DNA from: Constrictibacter sp. MBR-5
GTDB taxonomy: Bacteria; Pseudomonadota; Alphaproteobacteria; JAJUGE01
Direction: 5' to 3'
DNA length: 64,000 nt
Assembly (NCBI RefSeq): GCF_040549485.1
Contig: NZ_JBEPTK010000005.1
Span: forward strand, 62,001-126,000
The notes under the pieces are model-generated. The model was given only the letters and a program-made list of their open reading frames with translations. It was not told the DNA's origin and made no database searches. The position numbers and the translations under genes are program-made. Position 1 is the first letter of the stretch. Each line of letters opens with the position of its first letter. Below are positions 38,912 to 49,443 of this stretch, piece after piece.

Positions 38912-40030
38912 TCAGCGCATCGCCGCGATGCTGCGCCGGAAGCGCAGGCCGGCGACGGTGAGGAAGGCCATGCCGATCACGGCGACCGCGAGGAATTCCG
39001 GCCAGACGAGGTCGAACCCGGCGCCGCGGTAGAGGATCGCCTGGGAGAAGCTGACGAAGTGGGTGGAGGCGACCGCCTGCATCAGGTGCTGCAGCAGTGC
39101 CGGCTGGCTCTCGATCGGCGTCATGCCGCCCGACAGCAGGTTCATCGGGAGCACGATCAGCATGAGCAGCAGGCCGAACTGCGGCATCGACCGGGCGATG
39201 GTCGCGAGGAATATGCCGATGGCCGACGAGGAGAAGAGGTAGAGCGCCACGCCGGACAGGAAGAGCGGGATCGAGCCGGCGATCGGGACGGCCAGGGCGC
39301 GTTCGACCACCAGCCAGAGCGACAGGGCGACGGCGACCAGGATGACGCCCGCATTCGCCCAGACCTTGGCCAGCATGATCTCGGACGGCGTCACCGGCAT
39401 GACCAGCAGATGCTCGATCGTGCCGTGCTCGCGCTCGCGGATCAGCGCCGCACCGGTCAGGATGATCGAGAGCATGGTCACGTTGTTGATGATCTCCATC
39501 ACGCCGGTGAACCAGCCGCTTTCCAGGTTCGGGTTGAACGCGATGCGCGTCTCCAGCCCGACGGGTGCCGCCGCGCTGCCGGTGCCGAGGAAGCGGGCGG
39601 CCTCCTGCGCAACGATGCTCTGGATGTAGCCGCTGCCGATGCCGGCCTGCATCATCGCGGTGGCGTCGATGTTCAGCTGGATCGCCGGCTGCCGCCCGGC
39701 GAGCGCGTCGGCCTGGAAGCGGGAGGGGATGACCATGACGAAGGTGTGGCGGCCCTTGTCGAGGCTGGGGTCGATCTCGGCGAAGGAGATCAGCTCCGGC
39801 GGCTGGAACTGCGGCGGGAGCAGCGCGTCGCGGATGCGCGCCGACAGCTGCGAGCGATCCTCGTCGACGATCGCGATCGAGGCGTTGTGCAGTTCGTGCG
39901 AGATGCCGGAGCCGGCGCCATACACGCCGAAGGAGAAGGCCCACAGGATCAGGACCAGCAGCACCGGGTCGGCGCGCAGGCTGTAGAGCTCCTTCACCCC
40001 GAGCCGCCAGATCGTCGCGAGGCGCGGCAT
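38912..40030 (-). CDS. yhhJ: ABC-2-type transporter permease (YhhJ-like)
   Basis: 372 residues. One N-terminal helix (PVLLVLILWAFSFGVYGAG), a large extracytoplasmic domain (residues about 50-170), and five C-terminal helices including NVTMLSIILTGAALIREREHGTIEHLLVMP, the typical ABC-2 EREHGT element. It starts directly after the RbbA-like stop, in one operon with an HlyD-type adaptor. Such modules export drugs or lipophilic compounds; the substrate is unknown. Confidence 0.92.
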   Translation of the reverse strand: MPRLATIWRLGVKELYSLRADPVLLVLILWAFSFGVYGAGSGISHELHNASIAIVDEDRSQLSARIRDALLPPQFQPPELISFAEIDPSLDKGRHTFVMVIPSRFQADALAGRQPAIQLNIDATAMMQAGIGSGYIQSIVAQEAARFLGTGSAAAPVGLETRIAFNPNLESGWFTGVMEIINNVTMLSIILTGAALIREREHGTIEHLLVMPVTPSEIMLAKVWANAGVILVAVALSLWLVVERALAVPIAGSIPLFLSGVALYLFSSSAIGIFLATIARSMPQFGLLLMLIVLPMNLLSGGMTPIESQPALLQHLMQAVASTHFVSFSQAILYRGAGFDLVWPEFLAVAVIGMAFLTVAGLRFRRSIAAMR

Positions 40031-42766
40031 TCAGCGCTCCTGTTTCGGCAGCAGCAGGGCGCTGGCGATCGCCAGCACCGGGAAGAACACGGCCAGCGCC
40101 AGCAGTTCGGGGATGAGATCGACGAGGCCGAGCGCCTTGGTGAAGGCGCCGACGCTCACCGACATGAAGTAGCTGGTCGGGAACACCTGGCCGATCAGTG
40201 CCGCCGACCCCTCCAGGGTCGAGACCGGCTGCGTCATTCCGGAGAACTGGGTCGCCGGCAGCATCGTGCCGATCGCCGTGCCGAACAGGGCGGCGAGCTG
40301 GCTGCGCGTGAAGGTCGAGATGACGAGGCCGATACCCGTGGTCGCGGCAACGTAGAGCAGCGCGCCCAGCGACAGGGCGATCAGGCTGCCCTTCACGGGC
40401 ACGTCGAACACGAACAGCGCCATCAGCGTCATCGCCGCGAAGTTCGCCATGCCGATGGCGATGTAGGGCAGCTGCTTGCCGAGCAGGAACTCCAGGCGGG
40501 TCGTCGGCGTGACGTAGAGGTTGGTGATCGACCCCAGCTCGCGCTCGCGCACGACGCCCAGCGCCGTCAGGATCGCCGGGATGAACACCAGCAGGATGGC
40601 GATCGAGGCCGGCACCATGGCGTTGGTGCTCAGGAAGGCCTGGTTGTAGCGGTAGCGCGCCTCGACCGTGACGGCGCCCGTGGCGGGAACCTCGCCGCGC
40701 GTGCGCCGCGCCAGGTCCGTCAGGTAAGCCTGGTGCAGGCCTTCGACGTAGCCGCGGACCGTTTCCGCCCGGAAGGGCATGGCGCCGTCGACCCAGACCG
40801 AGACCTCCGGGTTCGCACCGCGTGTCAGGTCCCGACCGAATCCCGGCGGGATCTCGACCGCCAGCGTGATGTCGCCCGCCTGCATCCGGCGGTCCATCTC
40901 GGCGTGACTGTCGAGCGGCGGCTGCCGGGTGAAATAGCGCGAGGCGGAGTAGGCTTCGAGGTAGGTGCGGCTTTCGGGCGTGCGGTCGCGGTCGAGTGCC
41001 GCGAAGCGCAGATCCTCGACATCGAAGCTGATGCCGAAGCCGAGCACCAGCAGCAGCAATGCCGTGCCGAGGAAGGCGAAGGAGAGGCGGATGGGATCGC
41101 GCAGGATCTCCATCGACTCGCGCAGCGTGTAGGCCCAGAGGCGCCCCGGACTGAAGGCGCCGGGGGATTGATTGGAAACGACCCGTTCCGCCGCGGGCGC
41201 CGCGGCGGGCGCGGGCGTCGGCTCTTCGGACGGGGCTGCTTCGGCGGCGTCCTCCAGGGCTTCGATGAAGGCCTCCTCGAGGGAGTGCGCTCGCGACCGG
41301 CTCCGGATCTGCTCGGGGGTGCCGCTCGCCAGCACGCGGCCCGCATGCATCAGCGAGATGCGGTCGCAGCGGCCGGCCTCGTTCATGAAATGCGTGGAGA
41401 TGAAGATCGTGACACCGTGCTCGCGCGACAGTTCTATCAGCAGCTCCCAGAAGCGATCTCGCGCGACGGGGTCCACGCCAGAGGTCGGTTCGTCGAGGAT
41501 GAGCAGTTCGGGCTCGTGGATCACCGCGACCGCCAGCGACAGCCGCTGCCGCACGCCGAGCGGCAGGTCGCCGGCGCCCTGGTCCCGATAGGGCCGCAGC
41601 CCGAAGCGATCGAGCAGTTCGTCGATCCGCGCCCGCAGCCGGTCATCCGGAACCGAGAACAGCCGGCCGTGCAGGTCGAGATTCTGCAGGACGGAGAGCT
41701 CGCCGTAGAGCGAGAAGGATTGGGACATGTAGCCGACGCGCCGGCGTGCGGTCATGTCGTTCGGGCTGGCGTCGCGTCCGAACAGCTGGACCGATCCCTT
41801 CGTCGGCGGCAGGAGCCCGGTCAGCATCTTCATCGTCGTCGTCTTGCCGCAGCCGTTCGATCCGAGGAACCCGAAGATCTCGCCCCGCGGGATCTCGAAG
41901 CTGACATCGTCGACGGCGGTGAAGCTGCCGAAGCGAAGGGTCAGATGGTCGGCGACGATCGCCGGCGGCGAGTCGGTCTCCGGCCGCGGCGGCAGGACGA
42001 CGGCGCGGTGACCGTCCCGCTGTTCCGCCGGCAGCAGCGCGACGAAGGCTGCTTCGATATCCGCGGCACCGGTCCGCTCGAGCAGGTCGGTCGGCGATCC
42101 GTCGGCGAGGATGCGCCCGCCGTTCATCGCGACGATCCGGCCGAATCGCTGTGCCTCGTCCATGTAGGCGGTGGTGACGATGACCGTCATGCCCGGCCGC
42201 TCCCGCCGGATGCCCTCGATCAGCTCCCAGAACTGGCGGCGGGAGAGTGGGTCGACACCCGTGGTCGGTTCGTCGAGGAGCAGCAGGTCGGGATCGTGGA
42301 TCAGCGCGCAGCACAGGCCGAGCTTCTGCTTCATGCCGCCCGACAGCTTGCCCGCGGGCCGATCGGCGAATGAGGCGAGGCCCGTCGCCTGGAGCAGTTC
42401 GGCGACGCGCGCCCGCCGCTCCGGCCGGCCCTGTCCGAACAGGCGGCCGAAGAAGTGCAGGTTCTCGGCGACGCTCAGTTCCATGTAGAGGTTGCGGCCG
42501 AGGCCTTGCGGCATGTAGGCGATCCGCTCGCAGACGGCGGTCCGGTGGCCGGTGTCCGCCATGTCGCCGCCGAGCACGCCGATCCGCCCGGTCTGGCGTC
42601 GCCGCGCGCCGGCGATCAGGGCCATCAGCGTCGACTTGCCGACGCCGTCGGGCCCGACCAGCGCCATCGCCTCGCCCGTCCGCACGGACAGGGACACGTC
42701 CTCCAGCGCCACGGTGCGGCCGTAGCGCTGGCCGACGCCCTGCAGGTCGACGGCGATATCGGTCAT
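40031..42766 (-). CDS. rbbA: RbbA-like fused ABC ATPase (two domains) and permease
   Basis: 911 residues from ATG 42766. ATPase 1 has Walker A GPDGVGKST, signature LSGGMKQKLGL and Walker B LLLLDEPTTGVDP. ATPase 2 has GSNGCGKTT, a degenerate signature LPLGVRQRLSL and LLILDEPTSGVDP. An Ala/Pro-rich linker leads to an ABC-2 permease of six helices with VVRERELGSITNLYVTP. This matches RbbA/YhiH, the partner of YhhJ and an HlyD protein. The claimed ribosome association of RbbA is not testable from sequence. The start lies five bases after the hlyD stop. Confidence 0.93.
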   Translation of the reverse strand: MTDIAVDLQGVGQRYGRTVALEDVSLSVRTGEAMALVGPDGVGKSTLMALIAGARRRQTGRIGVLGGDMADTGHRTAVCERIAYMPQGLGRNLYMELSVAENLHFFGRLFGQGRPERRARVAELLQATGLASFADRPAGKLSGGMKQKLGLCCALIHDPDLLLLDEPTTGVDPLSRRQFWELIEGIRRERPGMTVIVTTAYMDEAQRFGRIVAMNGGRILADGSPTDLLERTGAADIEAAFVALLPAEQRDGHRAVVLPPRPETDSPPAIVADHLTLRFGSFTAVDDVSFEIPRGEIFGFLGSNGCGKTTTMKMLTGLLPPTKGSVQLFGRDASPNDMTARRRVGYMSQSFSLYGELSVLQNLDLHGRLFSVPDDRLRARIDELLDRFGLRPYRDQGAGDLPLGVRQRLSLAVAVIHEPELLILDEPTSGVDPVARDRFWELLIELSREHGVTIFISTHFMNEAGRCDRISLMHAGRVLASGTPEQIRSRSRAHSLEEAFIEALEDAAEAAPSEEPTPAPAAAPAAERVVSNQSPGAFSPGRLWAYTLRESMEILRDPIRLSFAFLGTALLLLVLGFGISFDVEDLRFAALDRDRTPESRTYLEAYSASRYFTRQPPLDSHAEMDRRMQAGDITLAVEIPPGFGRDLTRGANPEVSVWVDGAMPFRAETVRGYVEGLHQAYLTDLARRTRGEVPATGAVTVEARYRYNQAFLSTNAMVPASIAILLVFIPAILTALGVVRERELGSITNLYVTPTTRLEFLLGKQLPYIAIGMANFAAMTLMALFVFDVPVKGSLIALSLGALLYVAATTGIGLVISTFTRSQLAALFGTAIGTMLPATQFSGMTQPVSTLEGSAALIGQVFPTSYFMSVSVGAFTKALGLVDLIPELLALAVFFPVLAIASALLLPKQER

Positions 42767-42771
42767 GCCGC

Positions 42772-43761
42772 TCAGCCCTGCGGCGGCAGCCGGATCGCGA
42801 GCCGTTCGGGCCAGGGGCCGCCTTGCCCGAGTTCGACATAGGCCGTGCCGGGCAACCCCGTCTTCACCTGATCCTCGTAGCGGCGGAGGAGGTCCGGCGG
42901 GATCCGGACCTTCACCCTGAACATCAGCTTCTCCCGCTCGGACCGGGTCTCCACCTGCTTCGGCGTGAACTGCGCCTCGGGCGAAACGAACGAGACTTCG
43001 CCCGGTATGACGTAGTCCGGGGCCGCGTCCAGGACGATGCGCGCCTCGGCCCCCACGGCGATCCGGCCGACCTCTCCCGTCGGCAGGAAAATGATCATGT
43101 GCACGTCGGTGAGATCCAGGATGGAGACCACCTTGCCGCCGGCGGCCAACACCTCGCCCGGCTCGGTCAGACGGTAGAGAACCCGTCCGGCACGCGGCGA
43201 CCGGACGACCGCCTCGGCCAGTTCGGCCTTGATCTGGCGGACGTTCGCCTCGGCAGCCTCGATACTCCGTTCCGCCGTGGCGACCCTGGCACGCGCCGCC
43301 TGGAGCGCGGCGCGGCCGGACTCCTGCTGCGCCCGCTGCTGATCCAGCCGTTCGCGCGTCGCATAGCCCTTGGCGATCAGGCTCTCGGTGCGTGCGAGTT
43401 CCTGTCCTGCGAGGCGCAGGTCGGCTTCCGCCTTCACCACCCCGGCCTGTGCCTCGGCGCGTGCCTCGTTGGCGCGGGCGAGTTCGGCCTGCAGGGCGGC
43501 GAGCCGCGCCTCGACCTCCGCCGTGTCCATCCGTGCCACGATCTGGCCCGCCGCCACCATTTCGCCCTCCCGGACGAGGACCTCCATCACGCGACCGCCA
43601 TACTTGGCGGCGACGTGCGCCTCTTCGGCTTCGATCCGCCCGTTGGCGAACGCGAGGTAAGGGGGAAGCTCGTCCTGCCGTGCCTGCCATAGAGACCATC
43701 CGCCCGCCGCGACGAGCGCGACGACGCACAGCAGGACGACCGGACGGACGATGGACTTCAT
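42772..43761 (-). CDS. HlyD-family membrane-fusion (adaptor) protein
   Basis: 329 residues from ATG 43761. One N-terminal helix (VRPVVLLCVVALVAAGGWSLW), a split lipoyl domain (EAEEAHVAAKYGGRVMEVLVREGEMVAAGQIVARM ... VVRSPRAGRVLYRLTEPGEVLAAGGKVVSI) around a coiled-coil hairpin, then a beta-barrel. It is the first gene of the hlyD-rbbA-yhhJ exporter operon and is divergent from nadE, with 237 bases between starts. The ATG at 43761 is used because the upstream extension lacks a membrane-anchor pattern. Confidence 0.92.
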   Translation of the reverse strand: MKSIVRPVVLLCVVALVAAGGWSLWQARQDELPPYLAFANGRIEAEEAHVAAKYGGRVMEVLVREGEMVAAGQIVARMDTAEVEARLAALQAELARANEARAEAQAGVVKAEADLRLAGQELARTESLIAKGYATRERLDQQRAQQESGRAALQAARARVATAERSIEAAEANVRQIKAELAEAVVRSPRAGRVLYRLTEPGEVLAAGGKVVSILDLTDVHMIIFLPTGEVGRIAVGAEARIVLDAAPDYVIPGEVSFVSPEAQFTPKQVETRSEREKLMFRVKVRIPPDLLRRYEDQVKTGLPGTAYVELGQGGPWPERLAIRLPPQG

Positions 43762-43998
43762 GCCGCTTCCTTCAACGGGTGCCTGCAGGATGGAAAGGAT
43801 GAACGAAGTCGGATTGAGGTGGGTCAACCGGCCGGCCGTCGGCTCCGTCCCGACCCCGCAACCACAGTATCATGCTCCGCGTCCTCCCCGCCGCCCGGCA
43901 TTCCGTCGCGACGATGACGTAGCCTTCGCGCTGGGGCATTGTTCACCCTATCTTGTGACAGTGGCCGTAACCGGCCGCCCGGCGAATTCGGAACGACG

Positions 43999-45660
43999 AT
44001 GACCGACCAACTCGCGATAGCGCTCGCACAGATCAACCCGACCGTCGGCGACGTTCCGGGCAACGCCGACCGTGTCCGGGCGGCGCGGCGTCGTGCCGCC
44101 GAACTCGGCGCCGACCTGGTGCTCTGCACCGAGCTCTGCATCTCCGGCTATCCGCCGGAGGACCTGGTCCTGAAGCCGTCCTTCCAGGAAGCCTGCATGG
44201 CCGCGGTGCGGACGCTGGCGGCCGAGACGGCTGACGGTGGACCGGCACTGCTGGTCGGCTCGCCCTGGGTCGAGAACGGGACGCTGCACAATGCGGTGCT
44301 GCTGCTCGACGGCGGCTCCATCGCGTCCACCCGGTTCAAGGTCGACCTGCCGAACTATGGTGTCTTCGACGAGAAGCGCGTGTTCGTGCCGGGCCCGATG
44401 CCCGGGCCGATCGCCTTCCGCGGCGTGCGGCTGGGCGTGCCGATCTGCGAGGACATCTGGACGTCCGCGGTCGTCGAGTGCCTGGAGGAGACGGGCGCGG
44501 AGATCCTGCTGGTCCCGAACGGGTCGCCGTTCGAGGCCGACAAGACCGACGTGCGGATCAACCTCGCGGTGGCGAGGGTGACCGAGACGGGGCTGCCGCT
44601 CGCCTATGTCAACCAGGTCGGCGGCCAGGACGAGTTGGTGTTCGACGGCGCGTCCTTCGTCGTCAATGCCGACCGCAGCCTTGCGGCGCAGCTGCCCGCC
44701 TTCCGCGAATGCGTGGTGCTGACGCGCTGGCGGCGCCAGGGCGAGGGCTGGCGCTGCTACGATGCGCCCATCGTCGAGACGCCGGAAGGGCTGGAGGCGA
44801 TCTACGAGACGATGGTCCTCGGCCTGCGCGACTATGTGAACAAGAACCGCTTCCCGGGCGTCCTGATCGGCCTTTCCGGCGGCATCGACTCCGCCATCAC
44901 GGCGGCCGTGGCGGTCGACGCCTTGGGCAGCGACCGCGTGCGCTGCGTCATGATGCCGTCGCCCTATACGTCGCAGTCCAGCCTGGACGACGCCGCCGCC
45001 GCCGCGGAAGCGCTCGGGGTTATGTACGACACGATCAACATCGGTCCGGCGATGGAAGCATTCCGCACGATGCTCGGCGGCGTGTTCGAGGGCCGTGCGG
45101 AAGATACGACGGAGGAGAACATCCAGGCCCGGTCCCGTGGCCTCACGCTGATGGCGATGTCGAACAAGTTCGGCGCCATGGTGCTGAGCACCGGGAACAA
45201 GTCGGAGATGTCGGTCGGCTACGCGACGCTCTACGGCGACATGTGCGGCGGCTACAACGTGCTGAAGGACGTCTACAAGACGACCGTCTTCGCGTTGTCG
45301 GACTGGCGCAACCGCAGCTGGCGCGACGGCTTCCTCGGGCCGAAGGGGCGGGTCATCCCGCAGAACATCATCGACAAGCCGCCGAGCGCCGAGCTGAAGC
45401 CGGACCAGAAGGACCAGGATACGCTGCCGCCCTACGACGCGCTGGACGACATCCTGCAGGGCCTGATCGAGGGCGAGCAGTCTATCGAGCAGATCGCGGC
45501 GCGCGGCCACGAGGCGGCGACGGTGCAGCGCATCTGGCGCATGGTCGACATCGCCGAATACAAGCGGCGCCAGGCGCCTCCGGGCGTGAAGATCACCCGC
45601 CGCGCCTTCGGCCGCGACCGGCGCTATCCCATCACCAACGGCTACCGGGGCAGCGTGTGA
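43999..45660 (+). CDS. nadE: Glutamine-dependent NAD+ synthetase
   Basis: 553 residues. The N-terminal nitrilase-type glutaminase domain has TELCISGYPPEDLVLKPSF, KVDLPNYGVFDEKRVF and GVPICEDIW (Glu-Lys-Cys triad). The C-terminal synthetase has LIGLSGGIDSAITAAVAVDALG, the ATP pyrophosphatase P-loop, and STGNKSEMSVGYATLYGDMCGGYNVLKDVYKT. It converts deamido-NAD to NAD using glutamine ammonia. Divergent from the exporter operon. Confidence 0.96.
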   Translation: MTDQLAIALAQINPTVGDVPGNADRVRAARRRAAELGADLVLCTELCISGYPPEDLVLKPSFQEACMAAVRTLAAETADGGPALLVGSPWVENGTLHNAVLLLDGGSIASTRFKVDLPNYGVFDEKRVFVPGPMPGPIAFRGVRLGVPICEDIWTSAVVECLEETGAEILLVPNGSPFEADKTDVRINLAVARVTETGLPLAYVNQVGGQDELVFDGASFVVNADRSLAAQLPAFRECVVLTRWRRQGEGWRCYDAPIVETPEGLEAIYETMVLGLRDYVNKNRFPGVLIGLSGGIDSAITAAVAVDALGSDRVRCVMMPSPYTSQSSLDDAAAAAEALGVMYDTINIGPAMEAFRTMLGGVFEGRAEDTTEENIQARSRGLTLMAMSNKFGAMVLSTGNKSEMSVGYATLYGDMCGGYNVLKDVYKTTVFALSDWRNRSWRDGFLGPKGRVIPQNIIDKPPSAELKPDQKDQDTLPPYDALDDILQGLIEGEQSIEQIAARGHEAATVQRIWRMVDIAEYKRRQAPPGVKITRRAFGRDRRYPITNGYRGSV

Positions 45661-45691
45661 GACGGATGCCGCTCACCGACGGAGGTTCGGG

Positions 45692-47086
45692 GTGACCGTC
45701 CGCGTCCGCTTCGCACCCAGCCCGACCGGGCTGCTGCACGTCGGCAACGCGCGGGTGGCGCTCGTCAACTGGCTGTTCGCGCACGCCCGCGGCGGCGCGT
45801 TCCTGCTGCGCCTCGACGACACCGACACCGAGCGCGGCACCGACGCCTTCGCGCAGGCGATCGAGGACGACCTCCACTGGCTCGGCATCGGCTGGGATGC
45901 GTTCGCCCGGCAGTCCGACAGGACCGACCGCTATCGCGACGCCTTCGAGCGCCTGCGCGCCGCCGGCCGCCTCTACGCCTGCTACGAGACGCCGGAGGAG
46001 CTGGAGTTCAAGCGTCGGCGGCAGATGGCGCGCGGCGAGCCGCCGCGCTACGACCGCGCCGGCCTCTCGATGACCGAGGCGGAGCGCGAGCGCTATCGCG
46101 CCGCCGGGCACGAGCCCTACTGGCGGTTCCTGCTCGAGGACGGCGACATCGCCTGGACGGACCTGATCCGCGGGCCCGTCCATTTCGAGGGCCGGCACCT
46201 CAGCGACCCCGTCCTGTTCCGCGCCGACGGGCGCCCGCTCTACACGCTCTGCTCGGTGGTGGACGATATCGACCTGGGGATCACCCATGTGATCCGCGGC
46301 GAGGACCATGTCGCCAACACCGCGGTACAGCTGCAGCTGGCGGCCGCACTCGGCGCCGACCCCGGTGCCTTCGCCTTCGCGCACATGCCGCTGCTGGCCG
46401 ACGTGTCCGGCGCGCCCTTGTCGAAACGCCTGGGCAGCCTGTCGCTGCGCCAGCTGCGCGACGAGGGGATCGAGCCGATGGCGCTCGCCGGACTGCTCGC
46501 GCGGATCGGCACGCCGGATCCGGTGGAGGCGGTCGACCGGCTCGAAGACCTGCTGCCCGGCTTCGACCTTGCCCGCTTCGGCCGTGCGACCCCGCGGTTC
46601 GACCGGGACGAACTCGGGCGCCTCAATGCGGCGCTGTTGCAGCGGATGCCCTACGAGGCGGTCGAGGACCGCCTGACAGCGCTCGGCATGGACGATTTCG
46701 GCGCGAGACTCTGGCTCGCCGTCCGCGCGAACATCTCGACCCTCGCCGAGGCGGGCGACTGGTACCGCATCTGCCGCGGCGACCTCGAGATAGAGCGGCA
46801 GGAGGAGGGGTTTCTGGCCGAGGCCGCCAAGCTCCTGCCGGATGAGCCGTGGGACGGCGAGACGTGGGCGGCGTGGACCGCGCGGGTACGGGATGCCACC
46901 GAGCGGCGGGGCCGCAACCTGTTTCGTCCGCTCCGGCTGGCCCTGACCGGCCGCGAGCACGGGCCGGAGATGAGTGCCCTGCTGCCGGAGATCGGGCGCA
47001 CGCGCGCCCTGTACCGCCTCGTCGGCCGGGAATCGGCGGTGGCGGGCGGCGGCGTCGTCGTGCCGCTGGGACGCAAGAAGAGCTGA
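45692..47086 (+). CDS. gltX: Glutamyl-tRNA synthetase
   Basis: 464-residue class I synthetase. The start [24 protein letters not shown] holds the HIGH-equivalent HVGN, and [10 protein letters not shown] is the KMSKS-equivalent. The anticodon-binding region follows. GTG 45692 has GGAGGTT upstream. As the window encodes GatCAB, this enzyme may be non-discriminating and also charge tRNA(Gln), or be one of two paralogues common in alphaproteobacteria; sequence alone does not decide. Confidence 0.95.
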   Translation: MTVRVRFAPSPTGLLHVGNARVALVNWLFAHARGGAFLLRLDDTDTERGTDAFAQAIEDDLHWLGIGWDAFARQSDRTDRYRDAFERLRAAGRLYACYETPEELEFKRRRQMARGEPPRYDRAGLSMTEAERERYRAAGHEPYWRFLLEDGDIAWTDLIRGPVHFEGRHLSDPVLFRADGRPLYTLCSVVDDIDLGITHVIRGEDHVANTAVQLQLAAALGADPGAFAFAHMPLLADVSGAPLSKRLGSLSLRQLRDEGIEPMALAGLLARIGTPDPVEAVDRLEDLLPGFDLARFGRATPRFDRDELGRLNAALLQRMPYEAVEDRLTALGMDDFGARLWLAVRANISTLAEAGDWYRICRGDLEIERQEEGFLAEAAKLLPDEPWDGETWAAWTARVRDATERRGRNLFRPLRLALTGREHGPEMSALLPEIGRTRALYRLVGRESAVAGGGVVVPLGRKKS

Positions 47087-47097
47087 AGGGAAGCCTC

Positions 47098-48474
47098 GTG
47101 GCGCTGGTTCTGCACAACACCCTGACCCGGGTGAAGGAAACATTCGAGCCGATCGACCCGCAGCATGTCCGCATGTATGTCTGCGGGCCCACCGTCTACG
47201 ACTTCGCCCATATCGGAAACGCGCGGCCCGTGGTCGTCTTCGACGTCCTCTACCGGCTGTTGCAGCGGCGCTACCCCCGGGTCACCTACGTCCGCAACAT
47301 CACCGACGTCGACGACAAGATCAACGCGGCGGCGCGCGAGAGCGGCCGCACCATCCGCGAGATCACGGAGGGCACCGCCAAGGCCTTCCACGAGGACATG
47401 GCGGCGCTCGGCGCACTCGAGCCGGACGTCGAGCCGCGCGCGACCGAGCATATCGCGCAGATGGTCGCGATGATCGGCAAGCTGATCGAGGGCGGCCACG
47501 CCTATGCCGCCGAGGGGCACGTCCTGTTCAACGTGCCGTCCATGCCGGACTACGGCCGCCTGTCGCGGCGCAACCGCGACGACATGGTCGCCGGCGCGCG
47601 GGTCGAGGTGGCGCCCTACAAGCGCGATCCGGCGGACTTCATCCTGTGGAAGCCGTCCGACGCCGAGACGCCCGGCTGGGACAGCCCGTGGGGCAGGGGA
47701 CGCCCCGGCTGGCACATCGAATGCTCGGCGATGAGCGAGGCCTACCTGGGCGAGACGTTCGACATCCACGGGGGCGGTGCCGACCTGATCTTCCCGCACC
47801 ACGAGAACGAGGTGGCGCAGAGCGTCTGCGCGCACGGCGGAAAGCCCTTCGTGCGCTACTGGGTGCACAATGGCTGGGTGATGGTCGAGGGCGAGAAGAT
47901 GTCGAAGTCGCTCGGCAACTTCTTCACCGTGCGCGACCTGCTGGGCGAGCATCCGGGCGAGGCGATCCGCCTGACGTTGCTCTCCGCGCACTATCGCCAG
48001 CCGCTCGACTTCACCAAGGACCTGCTCGCCCAGTCGAAGCAGGCGCTCGACCGCTTCTACCTGGCGCTGCGCGACCAGCCGGAAGCGGAGGCGGATCCGG
48101 CGCTGCTGGCGCCGATCGAGGCGGCGCTCGACGACGATCTGAATACGCCGGCCGCGATCGCCGCACTGCACGACCTGACCACCCGCCTCAACAAGGCGCG
48201 CGACCACGAGAAGCCGGGTCTCGCCGCAGCACTACGGGCCGCCGGCGGTCTGCTCGGCCTGCTCGACGCCGATCCGGAGCGCTGGCTGCGCGGGGAGGGA
48301 ACCGCCACCGCAGGCGGCCCGACCCCCGAGGAGATCGAGGACCTGATCGTCCGCCGCCGCGACGCCCGCAAGGCGAAGGACTTCGCCGAGGCCGACCGCA
48401 TCCGCGACAGCCTGGCGGCGCAGGGCGTGCTGCTGGAGGATTCGCCGCAGGGAACGACGTGGCGGCGGTCGTAG
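47098..48474 (+). CDS. cysS: Cysteinyl-tRNA synthetase
   Basis: 458-residue class I synthetase charging tRNA(Cys). [23 protein letters not shown] holds the zinc-binding Cys and [38 protein letters not shown] holds further zinc ligands, and [12 protein letters not shown] is the KMSKS loop. The GTG at 47098 has GAAGGGAAG upstream and follows the gltX stop by 11 bases. A strong bidirectional terminator follows. Confidence 0.96.
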   Translation: MALVLHNTLTRVKETFEPIDPQHVRMYVCGPTVYDFAHIGNARPVVVFDVLYRLLQRRYPRVTYVRNITDVDDKINAAARESGRTIREITEGTAKAFHEDMAALGALEPDVEPRATEHIAQMVAMIGKLIEGGHAYAAEGHVLFNVPSMPDYGRLSRRNRDDMVAGARVEVAPYKRDPADFILWKPSDAETPGWDSPWGRGRPGWHIECSAMSEAYLGETFDIHGGGADLIFPHHENEVAQSVCAHGGKPFVRYWVHNGWVMVEGEKMSKSLGNFFTVRDLLGEHPGEAIRLTLLSAHYRQPLDFTKDLLAQSKQALDRFYLALRDQPEAEADPALLAPIEAALDDDLNTPAAIAALHDLTTRLNKARDHEKPGLAAALRAAGGLLGLLDADPERWLRGEGTATAGGPTPEEIEDLIVRRRDARKAKDFAEADRIRDSLAAQGVLLEDSPQGTTWRRS

Positions 48475-48504
48475 GGCGGGCGGTCTTCAGGTTGCTATAG
48501 GCAC

Positions 48505-48535
48505 AAAAAAGGGGCCGATCACACGGCCCCTTTTT
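48505..48535. terminator. Bidirectional intrinsic terminator between cysS and hbd
   Basis: The stem GGGGCC/GGCCCC with loop GATCACAC is flanked by an A-run on one side and TTTTT on the other, so the full stem is about 11 bp and works in both directions. It lies 30 bases after cysS and 21 bases beyond the convergent hbd stop. Confidence 0.9.
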
Positions 48536-48556
48536 CATTCGTCCAGCTGGTACGGC

Positions 48557-49429
48557 CTACCGCGTCGGGATCGGGTCCGGGCCGTTGTAGTCGTAGAAGC
48601 CGCGGTTGGTCTTTCGGCCGAGCCAGCCGGCCTCGACATATTTCACCAGGAGCGGGCAGGGGCGGTACTTGCTGTCGGCGAGGCCCTCGTACAGCACCTG
48701 CATGACCGACAGACAGACGTCCAGGCCGATGAAGTCCGCCAGCTCGAGCGGGCCCATCGGATGGTTCGCGCCCAGCTTCATCGCCATGTCGATCGAATCG
48801 ACCGAGCCGACGCCCTCGTACAGGGTGTAGACGGCTTCGTTGACCATCGGCAGCAGGATGCGGTTCACGATGAAGGCGGGGAAATCCTCCGCCGCCACCG
48901 GATGCTTACCCATCCGCAGCGACAGTTCGCGCACCTCTTCGAAGGTGGCGTCGTCGGTGGCGATGCCCCGGATCAGCTCGACCAGGAGCATCACCGGAAC
49001 CGGGTTCATGAAGTGCATGCCCATGAACCGGCTCGGCCGATCGGTCGCCGCCGCGAGACGGGTGATCGAGATCGAGGAGGTATTGGTCGCCAGCAGGGCG
49101 TCGTCGCGCAAATGCGGGATCAGGGACTTGAAGATGTCCCGCTTGACCGCTTCCTTCTCCGTCGCCGCCTCGATCACGAGGTCGCAGTCGCCGAAGTCGG
49201 CAAAGTTCGTCGTGATCTTGATCTGATCGACGGTCTTGGCCTTGGTGTATTCGTCGATCACGCCACGCCGGAGCTGGCGGTCCAGATTATGACCGATCTT
49301 CTCCAGCGCGGCGCGCAGCCGATCCTCGGAAACGTCGGCCATCCGGACCTCGCACCCCGCGAGGGCCGCGACGTGGGCGATGCCGTGTCCCATCTGCCCG
49401 GCGCCGACGACTCCGATACGTTCGATCAT
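48557..49429 (-). CDS. 3-hydroxybutyryl-CoA dehydrogenase
   Basis: 290 residues. The Rossmann NAD(P) motif IGVVGAGQMGHGIAHVAALAG opens the protein; NTSSISITRLA and GMHFMNPVPVMLLVELI precede a C-terminal all-helical domain with RILLPMVNEAVYTLYEGVGSVDSIDMAMKLGANHPMGPLELADFIGLD. It interconverts acetoacetyl-CoA and 3-hydroxybutyryl-CoA. The gene follows etfA by 14 bases, giving an etfB-etfA-hbd operon typical of butyrate/C4 acyl-CoA oxidation. Confidence 0.95.
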   Translation of the reverse strand: MIERIGVVGAGQMGHGIAHVAALAGCEVRMADVSEDRLRAALEKIGHNLDRQLRRGVIDEYTKAKTVDQIKITTNFADFGDCDLVIEAATEKEAVKRDIFKSLIPHLRDDALLATNTSSISITRLAAATDRPSRFMGMHFMNPVPVMLLVELIRGIATDDATFEEVRELSLRMGKHPVAAEDFPAFIVNRILLPMVNEAVYTLYEGVGSVDSIDMAMKLGANHPMGPLELADFIGLDVCLSVMQVLYEGLADSKYRPCPLLVKYVEAGWLGRKTNRGFYDYNGPDPIPTR

Positions 49430-49443
49430 CTGCTGGTGGTTCC

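Noticed and set aside
39059-42373. Long plus-strand open frame (1104 codons) opposite the exporter operon
   Set aside because: Antisense shadow of yhhJ and rbbA. It has no recognisable motif, and the opposite strand encodes intact Walker motifs and membrane helices.
48505-48535. Hairpin considered as a riboswitch or small RNA
   Set aside because: A simple GC stem with A and T tracts between convergent genes is a bidirectional terminator.
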